Shown here in pieces: positions 1 to 6,780 of a DNA stretch of 13,436 nucleotides (positions within the stretch are counted from its first letter, which is position 1; the number at the start of each line of letters is the position of its first letter). Location of the stretch: the NCBI GenBank assembly GCA_937915725.1, contig CALGGV010000029.1, positions 1-13,436 of the forward strand, written 5' to 3'. The notes under the pieces are model-generated. The model made no database searches. It was not told the origin of the DNA and saw only the letters and a program-made list of their open reading frames with translations. This stretch comes from an uncultured Selenomonadales bacterium (GTDB lineage Bacteria; Bacillota; Negativicutes; Selenomonadales; Selenomonadaceae). The translations under genes and the position numbers were made by a program.

Positions 1-286
1 TCGATTTTTTGGCGGAAAATATCCACGACAAGCCGCCTTTCTCACTGCTTATGACCAATTATTTGGCGGCTAATTTTATATCAAAGTTTGCGCAGTTTGC
101 AACTTTAAAATTTTAAAAAAAATTCTGTCTCAAGCAAACGCTTAAAATTTTTATAATTATTTCTAGTCCAAGTATTTCAGAAATCGATTTTTTGGGCGGA
201 AAATTTCAACGACAAGCCGCCTTCAAAAACTTTTACAATTATATCGAAAAAAAATTTAGCGGCTAATTTTAAAATATTTTAAAATT
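1..286. repeat. Intergenic repeats with CGACAAGCCGCC core, two copies
   Basis: No gene is visible here. Two related units lie about 184 bases apart (roughly 2-80 and 184-272). Each starts CGATTTTTTGG, continues with GGCGGAAAAT and a core C(C/A)ACGACAAGCCGCCT (23-38 and 207-222), and ends in GCGGCTAATTTTA. AGCCGCC at 31-37 can pair with GGCGGCT at 65-71, and AGCCGC at 215-220 with GCGGCT at 259-264, so each unit can fold into a hairpin. The same core recurs at 13223-13238 and 13348-13363, which makes this a dispersed intergenic family. Function is unknown. The first copy may extend left of the window. Confidence 0.7.
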
Positions 287-1069
287 TTAATTGTCAATAA
301 CACCAAAAGAAATTGAGCTATATTTTCCGCCGTCAGCAATTTTAAAGCCGAGCCGCGCAAATTCTGTACTGCGCGAATTTTCCTTCATAACGACGCAACG
401 CCGCGCTACTCTGCAAGCTTCACGTACCGAATCAATTTCAAGGGCGCGATTATCGGCAAGCGGGCGAATAGGATTTATCCCTGAACTTTTTGTAATTGCG
501 TGCCTGAACATTGGGTCGAAATAAACCACGTCAAAAGAATTTTCGGCGCAATTTTTTAGGTAGTCAAAATAATCAACAGCAACAATTTCGACACGGCGCA
601 TTGCCTCAATTACGGGCGGCGTATCGTCAGAAAAATTTTTCATACCGTAACGAACAACTTCGGCAAGCACGGGATTAATTTCAAGCGCGGTAACTTTGCC
701 TTCAATTCCAACTGCAAAACTTTCAACGATTGAATCACTGCCGAGCCCCAAAGTACAATCTAAAATTTTATCGCCGGCTTGAATTTTAGCCGCGTCAATT
801 AACCTGTCGCCTAAGCCTTGCCGCAAATTTTTTATCCTCAAGTGCGCTGTATTTGGGTGAAAAAATATTTCGCCTTCGTTGGTAACAATTACCGGAAAAT
901 TATTTCTGATTAACAAAATATTTTCAACGTTGTAAATTTTTTTCAAAGTGTCAAGGGGAAAATCTGCGCGAGGTACAAGTTTTAAATTTAAATTTTTAGC
1001 AAAAGTTTCAGCCAAAATTTCAGAATCATTTTTAGGTTTTCGTGCGGTTGTAACAATAAAATTTTTCAT
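287..1069 (-). CDS. Class I SAM-dependent methyltransferase, RsmJ/YpiP-like
   Basis: This 260-residue protein is probably an rRNA- or nucleic-acid-type methyltransferase using S-adenosylmethionine in the cytoplasm. The SAM motif I is DCTLGLGSDS (104-113), the acidic end of strand 2 is E130, and the catalytic-like strand-4 motif is DVVYFDPMF (180-188). The last resembles the DPMFP motif of RsmJ, the 16S rRNA guanine methyltransferase. An N-terminal domain of about 95 residues precedes the Rossmann fold. I placed the start at ATG 1069, 12 codons inside the longest open frame, because GGAGG lies five bases upstream of it. The gene is divergent from the 1154 gene. The fold and cofactor are fairly sure; the target base is not, and YpiP-type proteins have no agreed substrate that I know of. 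Confidence 0.8.
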   Translation of the reverse strand: MKNFIVTTARKPKNDSEILAETFAKNLNLKLVPRADFPLDTLKKIYNVENILLIRNNFPVIVTNEGEIFFHPNTAHLRIKNLRQGLGDRLIDAAKIQAGDKILDCTLGLGSDSIVESFAVGIEGKVTALEINPVLAEVVRYGMKNFSDDTPPVIEAMRRVEIVAVDYFDYLKNCAENSFDVVYFDPMFRHAITKSSGINPIRPLADNRALEIDSVREACRVARRCVVMKENSRSTEFARLGFKIADGGKYSSISFGVIDN

Positions 1070-1088
1070 TCCAGCCTCCAAAATAAAA

Positions 1089-1117
1089 TTGACAGAGCGC
1101 GGCAAGTTTATTAAACT
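1089..1117 (+). promoter_or_regulatory. Promoter for the 1154-cobS pair
   Basis: TTGACA at 1089-1094 is a perfect -35 box. It is followed after 17 bases by TAAACT at 1112-1117, a moderate -10 box. It lies in the divergent gap between the methyltransferase and the 1154 gene. Confidence 0.45.
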
Positions 1118-1153
1118 AAAAGAAAAAATCTACAGCGCGGGAGGTGACGGCTT

Positions 1154-2338
1154 ATGAGCGAGCAAGAAGATAAACAGTTGGAAATGGCGCGGCGACTTCA
1201 AAAAATGTTAATCGTTACAAAAAAAGATGAGCAAGATAACAATCAACGAAAGTTGGCGAGTCAATTTATGCAAATGATGGACGTTACACGAAAGGTGGAG
1301 AACGACGCAAAACAGAAAGAATGGGCGGAGCAATTCGCCGCAATGATGGAACAAACGCGCTCTTTTGATTCTGAACGTGAACGCCTGCAAAAAGCCGGAG
1401 AAACCGCAATTTCAGACGCGTTTGCAAGAATGATTCATATGACTCACAGACTTGAAGAAGAAAATAAAAATCAATTTGAATTTCCGCCGGATGTAAGTAT
1501 TGAACATTTCCCGAGCGCAGGCGATAAATTTTTTCAGTCATTGATAAAAAAACTCCCCAAAAGAATTCAGCGTTTCCCGCAAGCATTCCGCCGCAACCCG
1601 CGCGCAGTCATAAAATATTTTCTGGCAATGATTGTTGGGCGTGTTTTGGCAATTACTTTGTACGTCGTGGCGGCTTTTATTCCTGCCTTGCCAATTCCTG
1701 AATCAGTGGCGGGCGTTGTAGGAAAAGCCCCAACAGCACTTGGCAGCGCACTAACCACAATGCGCGGCGCGGTTGTCGAGTTCAGCCCTCAAGCGATTAT
1801 GGCAACAGTTACAACAATTCCAACAGATATAAATAAATTGCTACAGAAAGTCGGCGAATTTTTCCAATATTACGGGCGTCGCGCAGGATTATTTTTCTGT
1901 AAAGCCGTGCGTCACCCAAGATGGGCGGCAAAAGAAATTTGGGCGTTCCTTCATCAAAAAGGACCGTTACTTTTGAGAATCGGTAAAGGCGCGGTAGGCG
2001 TGGCTTTTTCTTTCTTCGTAATAAAAATGGCTATGATTTTTCTACTGCCTTTCTTCGGCGGAATTGCAATTACAGTTTTAGGGTTCAAAGTTTCAATCAT
2101 CTTGGTAGTTGTAGTACGAATGGCAATTTCAACCGGCAGTGAAATTTTGGGCAGAGTTTTGGGCAAAAAATTTATCGTAATGGGAAAATATCTTTACAAT
2201 CACCCTGAAGAAATTATTCGCCTTGCAAGAATGTTAATGGACGAATGGATGCAAAATTGGATTAAAGACAACAAAAGTGCGTTTGGTATGAAAGATTTTC
2301 AAAAAGATTTAGAAGAAAAAGAGAAATTAAAGAAATGA
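1154..2338 (+). CDS. Unrecognised membrane protein with four N-terminal repeats
   Basis: I do not recognise this 394-residue protein. The first ~107 residues are highly charged and helical and hold four copies of a motif [FL]-x-x-M-[MLI]-x-x-T-[RKH], starting at L15, F38, F61 and F90. Spacing is 23, 23 and 29 residues, and three copies are preceded by A-x-x or S-x-A. A basic stretch (132-153) leads into one membrane segment (about 154-178). An amphipathic linker with two FF/aromatic patches follows, then a long hydrophobic region (about 280-322) that fits two segments, and a charged C-terminal tail ending in Lys. There is no signal peptide. GGAGGTG lies seven bases before ATG 1154. Its stop overlaps the cobS start (ATGA), so it is co-translated with cobS, but nothing in it suggests a cobalamin enzyme. 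It could be a scaffold or envelope protein. Confidence 0.75.
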   Translation: MSEQEDKQLEMARRLQKMLIVTKKDEQDNNQRKLASQFMQMMDVTRKVENDAKQKEWAEQFAAMMEQTRSFDSERERLQKAGETAISDAFARMIHMTHRLEEENKNQFEFPPDVSIEHFPSAGDKFFQSLIKKLPKRIQRFPQAFRRNPRAVIKYFLAMIVGRVLAITLYVVAAFIPALPIPESVAGVVGKAPTALGSALTTMRGAVVEFSPQAIMATVTTIPTDINKLLQKVGEFFQYYGRRAGLFFCKAVRHPRWAAKEIWAFLHQKGPLLLRIGKGAVGVAFSFFVIKMAMIFLLPFFGGIAITVLGFKVSIILVVVVRMAISTGSEILGRVLGKKFIVMGKYLYNHPEEIIRLARMLMDEWMQNWIKDNKSAFGMKDFQKDLEEKEKLKK

Positions 2339-3117
2339 ACGAATTTTTTGTAGGATTGCAATTTTTGACACGAATTTCAATAGTTAAGCAAACTATTTGG
2401 ACTGAAGAAAGTTTTGGGAAATCTGTAAAATTTTTTCCGGCAGTCGGCGCGGTACTCGGTATTTGTTACGCCGTGCCGCTTTTTATTTTTATTTATGTAA
2501 CTAACGGCGAACTTTCAATTTTTACGGGAGCACTCGGATTTTTTTTGTCGGTAGTTTTAACCGGCGGGATTCACTGTGACGGGTTAATGGATTCGGCGGA
2601 CGGTTTATTTTCCGGTCGTGAAAAAGATAAAATGTTGGAAATAATGAAAGATTCTCGCGCAGGCGCATTCGGCGTTGTAAGTCTAGTAATTGTTGCGGCA
2701 TTGGAAATTTCGGCAATAGCTGAACTTGCAAAAATTTTACCAATGTTACTTTGTATAGCGGTTTACTCTGCGCCAATAATTGGACGGCTTGCAATGGTTT
2801 TAGCAATTTCAATTTTCCCCTACGCAAGACCGGAAGGAATTGGTAAAGCTTTTTCAAAGTACGCCACGCTAAAAACTTTTTTTGTAGCGTTGCTTGAAAC
2901 AATTTTTTTATTATCGCCGCTGATTTTTTTTGAAGTTGAAATTTTTTTTACTGCGATAGTTTCATTGTGCGCGGCGATAATTTTTGCTCTGTATTTTGGA
3001 AAATATGTAATGTTGAAACTGGGCGGCTTGACGGGCGATATTTACGGCGCGGTTGAATTTTTGGCTGAAGTTTTAGTGCTGATAATTTTTTTATTCGCCG
3101 GAATTTATTTAAATTAA
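2335..3117 (+). CDS. cobS: Adenosylcobinamide-GDP ribazoletransferase (cobalamin synthase)
   Basis: CobS joins adenosylcobinamide-GDP with alpha-ribazole (or its 5'-phosphate) to finish the nucleotide loop of adenosylcobalamin. It is an integral membrane enzyme. The 260 residues match the family length. The signature GGIHCDGLMDSADGLFSGR lies at 77-95, with the conserved Asp pattern D82, D86, D89, and is followed by the DSRAGAFG motif (106-113). About six hydrophobic segments follow the family pattern, and the N-terminus (FxxGLQFLTRI) is typical. The ATG overlaps the stop of the upstream gene by four bases, indicating translational coupling. No other cob gene is in the window, so the remaining assembly genes must be elsewhere. 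The product identity is secure. Confidence 0.95.
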   Translation: MNEFFVGLQFLTRISIVKQTIWTEESFGKSVKFFPAVGAVLGICYAVPLFIFIYVTNGELSIFTGALGFFLSVVLTGGIHCDGLMDSADGLFSGREKDKMLEIMKDSRAGAFGVVSLVIVAALEISAIAELAKILPMLLCIAVYSAPIIGRLAMVLAISIFPYARPEGIGKAFSKYATLKTFFVALLETIFLLSPLIFFEVEIFFTAIVSLCAAIIFALYFGKYVMLKLGGLTGDIYGAVEFLAEVLVLIIFLFAGIYLN

Positions 3118-3150
3118 AAAATCCCGTGTTTTTTTGCACGGGATAAATTT
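3115..3150. terminator. Bidirectional terminator between cobS and the NrdD-like gene
   Basis: ATCCCGTG (3121-3128) and CACGGGAT (3137-3144) form a perfect 8-bp stem around an 8-base loop. A-rich sequence lies on the left and T-rich on the right, so it can terminate both cobS (+) and the converging 3157 gene (-), whose TAA lies 13 bases away. Its position right after 3157 supports that TAA as the true end of the minus-strand gene. Confidence 0.85.
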
Positions 3151-3156
3151 TTTGTT

Positions 3157-4144
3157 TTAAGCAAGCACATTATGTTTAACGCGCTCATGTTCTTCAGATT
3201 GTTTTGAATCGTTCCAGCGATCTGTTGTGCCGACAAGATACTATTGGACTGTTCCTTGCTCCATAGAGCGGGTACATGCAGTCTCTACATTCCGATAAAT
3301 AACATCATAGCCATAAATATTTTTACGGCGTTTTTTTAATTTTGTACGAATATGTTCAACTGTTTTATCAAATTCAACGGCAAGATAACGGGCGGCGGCT
3401 GTCTGCGATTCAAATTCTTTTTCAACACCGTTTTTTATCAATTTAACAGGTTTCATAATCGTTTGAACATAATTTGCCAAATTAGCTTTTCCGACCTTGC
3501 TAATCATTTGCTGACTTTTTGTGACATACCGCAAATTTGTATAATGATTGTTTAAAGAATTGCGGTCTTTATGGTCAATTTCATAACCTTCCGGCTTTTC
3601 GCCTAACCAACATTCAGCAACTACACGCGCTATTGGTATTCGCTGTACTTTACCTTCGCGACAAATAAAAGTGAAACAGTAACAGGCGGGCGAATGATGA
3701 TAGTCAACGATAATTTTATTTTGCTTTTTAGATTTTACGTTGCGGAAAATTCGCCCGTCCTCTGAAACTTCGTACAAAAATTTTAATGATGGTATTTTAC
3801 GAAACTCGCGATTATTCATTTCTGAACTCCCCCGAACCATATAACGCTATTTTTTTACTTATGACTTCTGACGAAGTCCGGCGTATATAGCGGCTTATAG
3901 CCTCAGTACCACTTTTAGGGCTATCCTAGCGGCAACCCGTTATACGTCTGATACGTTCAAATTTTTCACCTTTTGCAAAATATGAAACGTCAACCTTACC
4001 ATCATCGCACATTTTTACTTTGATACTTTTTAAAGGCGTTGTAATTTGTCCGCGGACGTAGTCTACGTAATTTTTCGCCTCTTGCGCTGTGAAATTTTCC
4101 AATCCTACAGCCGTAACTTCTACGCCGTCAATCAGCATAGGCAT
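3157..4144 (-). CDS. Small NrdD-like glycyl-radical protein, split by a group I intron
   Basis: Exon 1 is 4144-3935 and exon 2 is 3240-3157; joined they encode about 97 residues (95 if ATG 4138 is used). The junction reads FERIRRITG | YLVGTTDRWN and continues to a KQSEEHERVKH tail. This is the C-terminal glycyl-radical motif of anaerobic (class III) ribonucleotide reductase NrdD (family pattern R-[IV]-x-G-Y, then N-x-x-K-Q-x-E-x-x-x-R-V-K-H). The last codon of exon 1 is the predicted radical glycine. The NrdD catalytic barrel and four-Cys zinc site are absent (one Cys only), so this is a stand-alone domain, comparable in concept to GrcA/YfiD. Its ATG overlaps the mscS stop (TGATG). Ribosome-site spacing (AAAGG) also fits ATG 4138. 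Without splicing, translation ends after two intron codons (C-R-stop). The motif is clear; the physiological role is unknown. Confidence 0.8.
3241..3819 (-). CDS. NUMOD4/HNH homing endonuclease inside the group I intron
   Basis: This 192-residue free-standing-type HNH endonuclease probably cleaves the intronless NrdD-like allele so that the intron is copied in. An N-terminal NUMOD4-like segment (about 4-30, with FLYEVSEDGRIFRNV) is followed by a middle region and the HNH_3 core: EIDHKDRN (80-87), then NN (90-91) and NLRYVTKSQQM (95-105). A C-terminal NUMOD1-like DNA-binding helix-turn-helix follows (about 129-148, KEFESQTAAARYLAV). ATG 3819 is chosen because GGGGGAG lies seven bases upstream; an in-frame start at 3840 has no such site. 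The last ~14 codons are also the P3', P8 and P7 strands of the ribozyme, and the TAG stop is the last three bases of the intron. Such enzymes are common in phages. Confidence 0.88.
   Translation of the reverse strand: MNNREFRKIPSLKFLYEVSEDGRIFRNVKSKKQNKIIVDYHHSPACYCFTFICREGKVQRIPIARVVAECWLGEKPEGYEIDHKDRNSLNNHYTNLRYVTKSQQMISKVGKANLANYVQTIMKPVKLIKNGVEKEFESQTAAARYLAVEFDKTVEHIRTKLKKRRKNIYGYDVIYRNVETACTRSMEQGTVQ
3241..3934 (-). ncRNA. Group I self-splicing intron, 694 nt, with HNH ORF
   Basis: The element interrupts the NrdD-like gene between GGT (Gly) and TAT (Tyr). The 5' exon ends in U and the intron ends in G, as group I introns require. P1: exon GGGU (3938-3935) plus intron U3934 pair with AGCCC (3922-3918), giving the U.G wobble at the splice site. 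P10: AGGAUA (3927-3922) pairs with the 3' exon UAUCUU (3240-3235), with one G.U. P3: GGUAC (3910-3906) with GUACC (3275-3271). P7: GACUG (3283-3279) inside an R-like element (AGAGACUG) with CAGUC (3251-3247) in an S-like element. P8: GCUC/GAGC (3269-3258). Further 5' hairpins are GGCU/AGCC, GACUUC/GAAGUC and CGCUAU/AUAGCG. All were read by eye, and the P4/P6 pairing was not fully resolved. The core order P3-P7-P3'-P8-P7' is correct for group I. Confidence 0.88.
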
Positions 4145-5250
4145 CAACCTTTCTTTTTGGTAATTGAAACTTTTTCAATATTTTCTTCCGGCATTAAAAT
4201 TGTACGAATTGGGAACGGGATATTAATTCCTTCTTCACGATAACGGCGCGTAATTTCTTTAATAAATTCGTGTTTGATTTTAAGTTGTTTTGTGTAAACG
4301 CTGGCGTGCAAGACTGCCCAAAAATTAATTGAGGATTCGCCGAATTCTTGATAAAGTACAGCCGGATGAAGTTTACTTTCCGGATCATTGGGGTCGTATT
4401 CGTCGAAACGCCTCTGAACATCTTTTGCAACTTCCAAAGTTACGCGCTCCACTAAATCTAAATCACTTTCGTAACCTACGCCTATTGGAATGACAATACC
4501 GACATCATCACGCGGACGCGAAAAATTTGTAATAACCGCGCCGGCAATATTTTTATTTGGTATAACAATGGTACTGCCGTCCGCCGCAGGAGTTATTGTA
4601 GTGAAACGAAGATTTATATCAGTAACTCGCCCTTCTTCGCCGGAAGAAAGTTTGATAAAGTCATTAAGTTGAACTTGTTTTGTTACAATTAAATGTAATC
4701 CGGAAAAAATATTTGCAACAGTTTCTTGAACACCGAAAGCAACCGCCATACCACCAACACCCAGTGCAGTGATAATAGGAGCGATTGAAATGTTAAATTC
4801 GTCTAAAATTATCAGCACGCTTGAGGCGTAAATTAAAGTTTTAAAAATTGTATGCAATAAACTTGAACTTGCAGTTGCGCCGCTTGCCTCCAGTTTCCAA
4901 CTTATAAAACCGGATAAAGTTCTTTCAACAACCCGCGTTAAAGTTATAACTACCACTGCAAAAAGCAAGTAGGAAAAAATTCTCACAAGTCCTTCAGGTA
5001 AATAACTTGAAGTATTTACAATCCAATACAAGCCTATTATCAAACACATTGAAATTGGCAAGCCACGCAGTGCGTGAAAGAAAATATCTTTGACTCTGGA
5101 TTCATCGTCATTTTGAACGCGCTCTGCAAGTTTATCCTGCAATTTGCCATTCAAAAAAATTCCCACGAACAATGAAATTACCAAAATACATATCGGCATT
5201 ACCAATTTGTCTGCCAATGCTAACCAATCTAAATTTTTAAGGTATTCCAA
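4144..5250 (-). CDS. MscS-family small-conductance mechanosensitive channel
   Basis: This channel opens under membrane tension and releases solutes during hypo-osmotic shock. Its 368 residues exceed E. coli MscS (286) because of extra N-terminal membrane segments: hydrophobic stretches lie near 17-33, 62-80, 87-108, 133-152 and the pore helix 157-190. The pore helix carries the family motif ALGVGGMAVAFGVQETVANI. It is followed by the beta domain (DFIKL, GRVTDINLRFTTI, IVIPNKNI) and a cytoplasmic alpha/beta vestibule domain ending in a basic tail. The start is TTG 5250, supported by AAGGAG nine bases upstream; the next ATG is 17 codons in and lacks a site. The stop overlaps the start of the NrdD-like gene (TGATG), so the two are coupled. 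Family assignment is secure; ion preference cannot be read. Confidence 0.92.
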   Translation of the reverse strand: MEYLKNLDWLALADKLVMPICILVISLFVGIFLNGKLQDKLAERVQNDDESRVKDIFFHALRGLPISMCLIIGLYWIVNTSSYLPEGLVRIFSYLLFAVVVITLTRVVERTLSGFISWKLEASGATASSSLLHTIFKTLIYASSVLIILDEFNISIAPIITALGVGGMAVAFGVQETVANIFSGLHLIVTKQVQLNDFIKLSSGEEGRVTDINLRFTTITPAADGSTIVIPNKNIAGAVITNFSRPRDDVGIVIPIGVGYESDLDLVERVTLEVAKDVQRRFDEYDPNDPESKLHPAVLYQEFGESSINFWAVLHASVYTKQLKIKHEFIKEITRRYREEGINIPFPIRTILMPEENIEKVSITKKKG

Positions 5251-5293
5251 AAAAAATTACTCCTTTCAATTTGCCAAAATTTTTAGCGCGCGT

Positions 5294-5322
5294 ATTTTAT
5301 CACAAAAAAATTTAATTAACAA
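5294..5322 (-). promoter_or_regulatory. Promoter for the mscS-NrdD-like operon
   Basis: On the minus strand, TTGTTA (5322-5317), 17 bases, then TAAAAT (5299-5294). It lies about 45 bases upstream of the mscS TTG start. A 9-bp inverted repeat (TTGCCAAAA 5271-5279, TTTTGGCAA 5333-5341) flanks it. Confidence 0.5.
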
Positions 5323-5399
5323 TACTTAGAATTTTTGGCAATTACTTATTAACAAAGTTTTGAGAGAATATTTTCAAGCCTAATCTCTGCCATTGAAAC

Positions 5400-5428
5400 T
5401 TGCAAAAGATTATAATCTCTTCTATAAT
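5400..5428 (+). promoter_or_regulatory. Promoter for the glycosyltransferase-leuCD operon
   Basis: TTGCAA (5400-5405), 17 bases, then a perfect TATAAT (5423-5428), about 50 bases before the glycosyltransferase start. A second TATAAT-like box sits at 5411-5416 without a good -35. I saw no T-box or leucine leader between here and 5478. Confidence 0.55.
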
Positions 5429-5477
5429 TCAAATTGCCATAAAGTAGCGCGTTATATTTTTGAAGGGAGGGCTTATT

Positions 5478-6776
5478 TTGGCTGAAAAAATTATCCCAGA
5501 AGTAAATTTTTTTGCGCAGGAAATTATGAAAGAATTACAAGAAGATTTGCCGACACAACGCATAAAAATTATTGAACGTTTAATTAATTTTCCGCCGGAA
5601 AAAATTTCTGAATTGCATTTGCAGGATTGGTACAGCCTGTATTGGAAATTTGCGGGAGCCGTTCAATATTTAAACGCGCCGCCCGGACAGATTGAAAATG
5701 TTTGTTCACAACTTAATCAAATTCTTGCACGTGAATTTAATCCGGTAAGGCGTCAATATTTTGCATTGGCTTTTCTTTTACTTGGCAAAATTCAAGAATT
5801 TCAATCTTTGGCGAATCAAAATTTGTGGTCTAAAAATCTGCGCGAGGATTTTGAGATATTCGCAAAATTTAATAACTTGACAGTTTCAAATTTATCAGTA
5901 CGTGCGCAAGTTCGCCGCAATTATCAGATTAAAAATTTCTTGCAAAATAAATACTCCGATTTAATAAAAAAATTTTCAACTTTCACAGTCAATGATAAAA
6001 ATTGTCCAAAAGTCTTGCCGAAAGATTATAAAATTTGGTATTGTTGGTTTCAAGGCGAAGAAAATCTTCCGCAAATTGTACGTTGCTGTTACAATAGTTT
6101 GAAAATGCACGCCGGAAAATATAAAATCTGTTTCATTGACGAAAAAAATTATTCTGATTATGTAAAATTGCCTGAACACATACTGAAAAAATTTTCTGAA
6201 GGCAAAATATCTCGAACGCATTTTTCAGATATAATTCGTGTCAATTTGTTAGAGAAATATGGAGGTTTGTGGCTTGACGCTACAATGTTAGTAACTGAGC
6301 CACTGGAAAATCACAAAAATTTTTGGAAAATGCCTTACTACACACAAAAATTTTATAATGATAAATCCCAAAAAATCCCTTCAATATATGTAACAAATCC
6401 TTCTTATGCAAGATGGGCAACTTTTCTGCAAGGCGCGGCGATTTTGCATAATCCACTTCTTGCTTTTATGAAAGAATTTTATGAGCAATACTGGCGGGAA
6501 TTTGATGAAGTTATTGATTATGTGATTATGGATTTTATGATGGATATTGCGTACGATAATATCCCCGTAGTTAAAAAATTTTTGGACGACGTGCCAATTA
6601 ACAACACTGAAACTAATACTTTGGTTTTTCATTTGAATGATTTTTACGCTAAGTATCCTTATGATAAAATTTTGAAAGGCAATTTTTTTAATAAATTAAA
6701 TTGGCGCGTAAATTTAGATTTACAAACGCCTGATACTGTTTTCAAAGAAATACAGAAAAAATACTTAGGAGAGTGA
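5478..6776 (+). CDS. Capsular-polysaccharide-type glycosyltransferase (Caps_synth family)
   Basis: This 432-residue protein probably transfers a sugar onto a surface glycan. The C-terminal half is a GT-A-like domain of the capsular polysaccharide synthesis family. It has IWYCWFQGEENLP (186-198), then HFSDIIRVNLLEKYGGLW followed by LDAT (about 248-269), where the D-A-T replaces the classical DxD and is usual for this family. The first ~175 residues are helical and unassigned. There is no signal peptide or clear membrane segment. The start is TTG 5478, seven bases after GGGAGG; an upstream in-frame TTG at 5460 would place that site inside the gene. Only four bases separate its stop from leuC, so it is co-transcribed with leucine genes, an odd partnership. 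Donor and acceptor cannot be told. Confidence 0.82.
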   Translation: MAEKIIPEVNFFAQEIMKELQEDLPTQRIKIIERLINFPPEKISELHLQDWYSLYWKFAGAVQYLNAPPGQIENVCSQLNQILAREFNPVRRQYFALAFLLLGKIQEFQSLANQNLWSKNLREDFEIFAKFNNLTVSNLSVRAQVRRNYQIKNFLQNKYSDLIKKFSTFTVNDKNCPKVLPKDYKIWYCWFQGEENLPQIVRCCYNSLKMHAGKYKICFIDEKNYSDYVKLPEHILKKFSEGKISRTHFSDIIRVNLLEKYGGLWLDATMLVTEPLENHKNFWKMPYYTQKFYNDKSQKIPSIYVTNPSYARWATFLQGAAILHNPLLAFMKEFYEQYWREFDEVIDYVIMDFMMDIAYDNIPVVKKFLDDVPINNTETNTLVFHLNDFYAKYPYDKILKGNFFNKLNWRVNLDLQTPDTVFKEIQKKYLGE

Positions 6777-6780
6777 TAAA

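Noticed and set aside
2522..2902. 126-codon minus-strand open frame within cobS
   Set aside because: It lies antisense to a clear CobS with family motifs, and no ribosome site or recognisable domain was seen.
3157..3243. In-frame TAG at 3241-3243 followed by 27 sense codons, suggesting stop-codon read-through of the HNH gene
   Set aside because: The downstream peptide matches the NrdD C-terminus and joins in frame to exon 1 at 3935. The TAG is the intron end, so splicing explains it without recoding.
3926..4144. NrdD-like gene as a truncated pseudogene ending in C-R-stop
   Set aside because: The missing tail is present intact after the intron, with a terminator placed just after its TAA.
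5271..5341. Inverted repeat TTGCCAAAA/TTTTGGCAA around the mscS promoter as an operator
   Set aside because: It is only 9 bp, AT-rich and widely spaced. It could be chance, and there is no regulator nearby.
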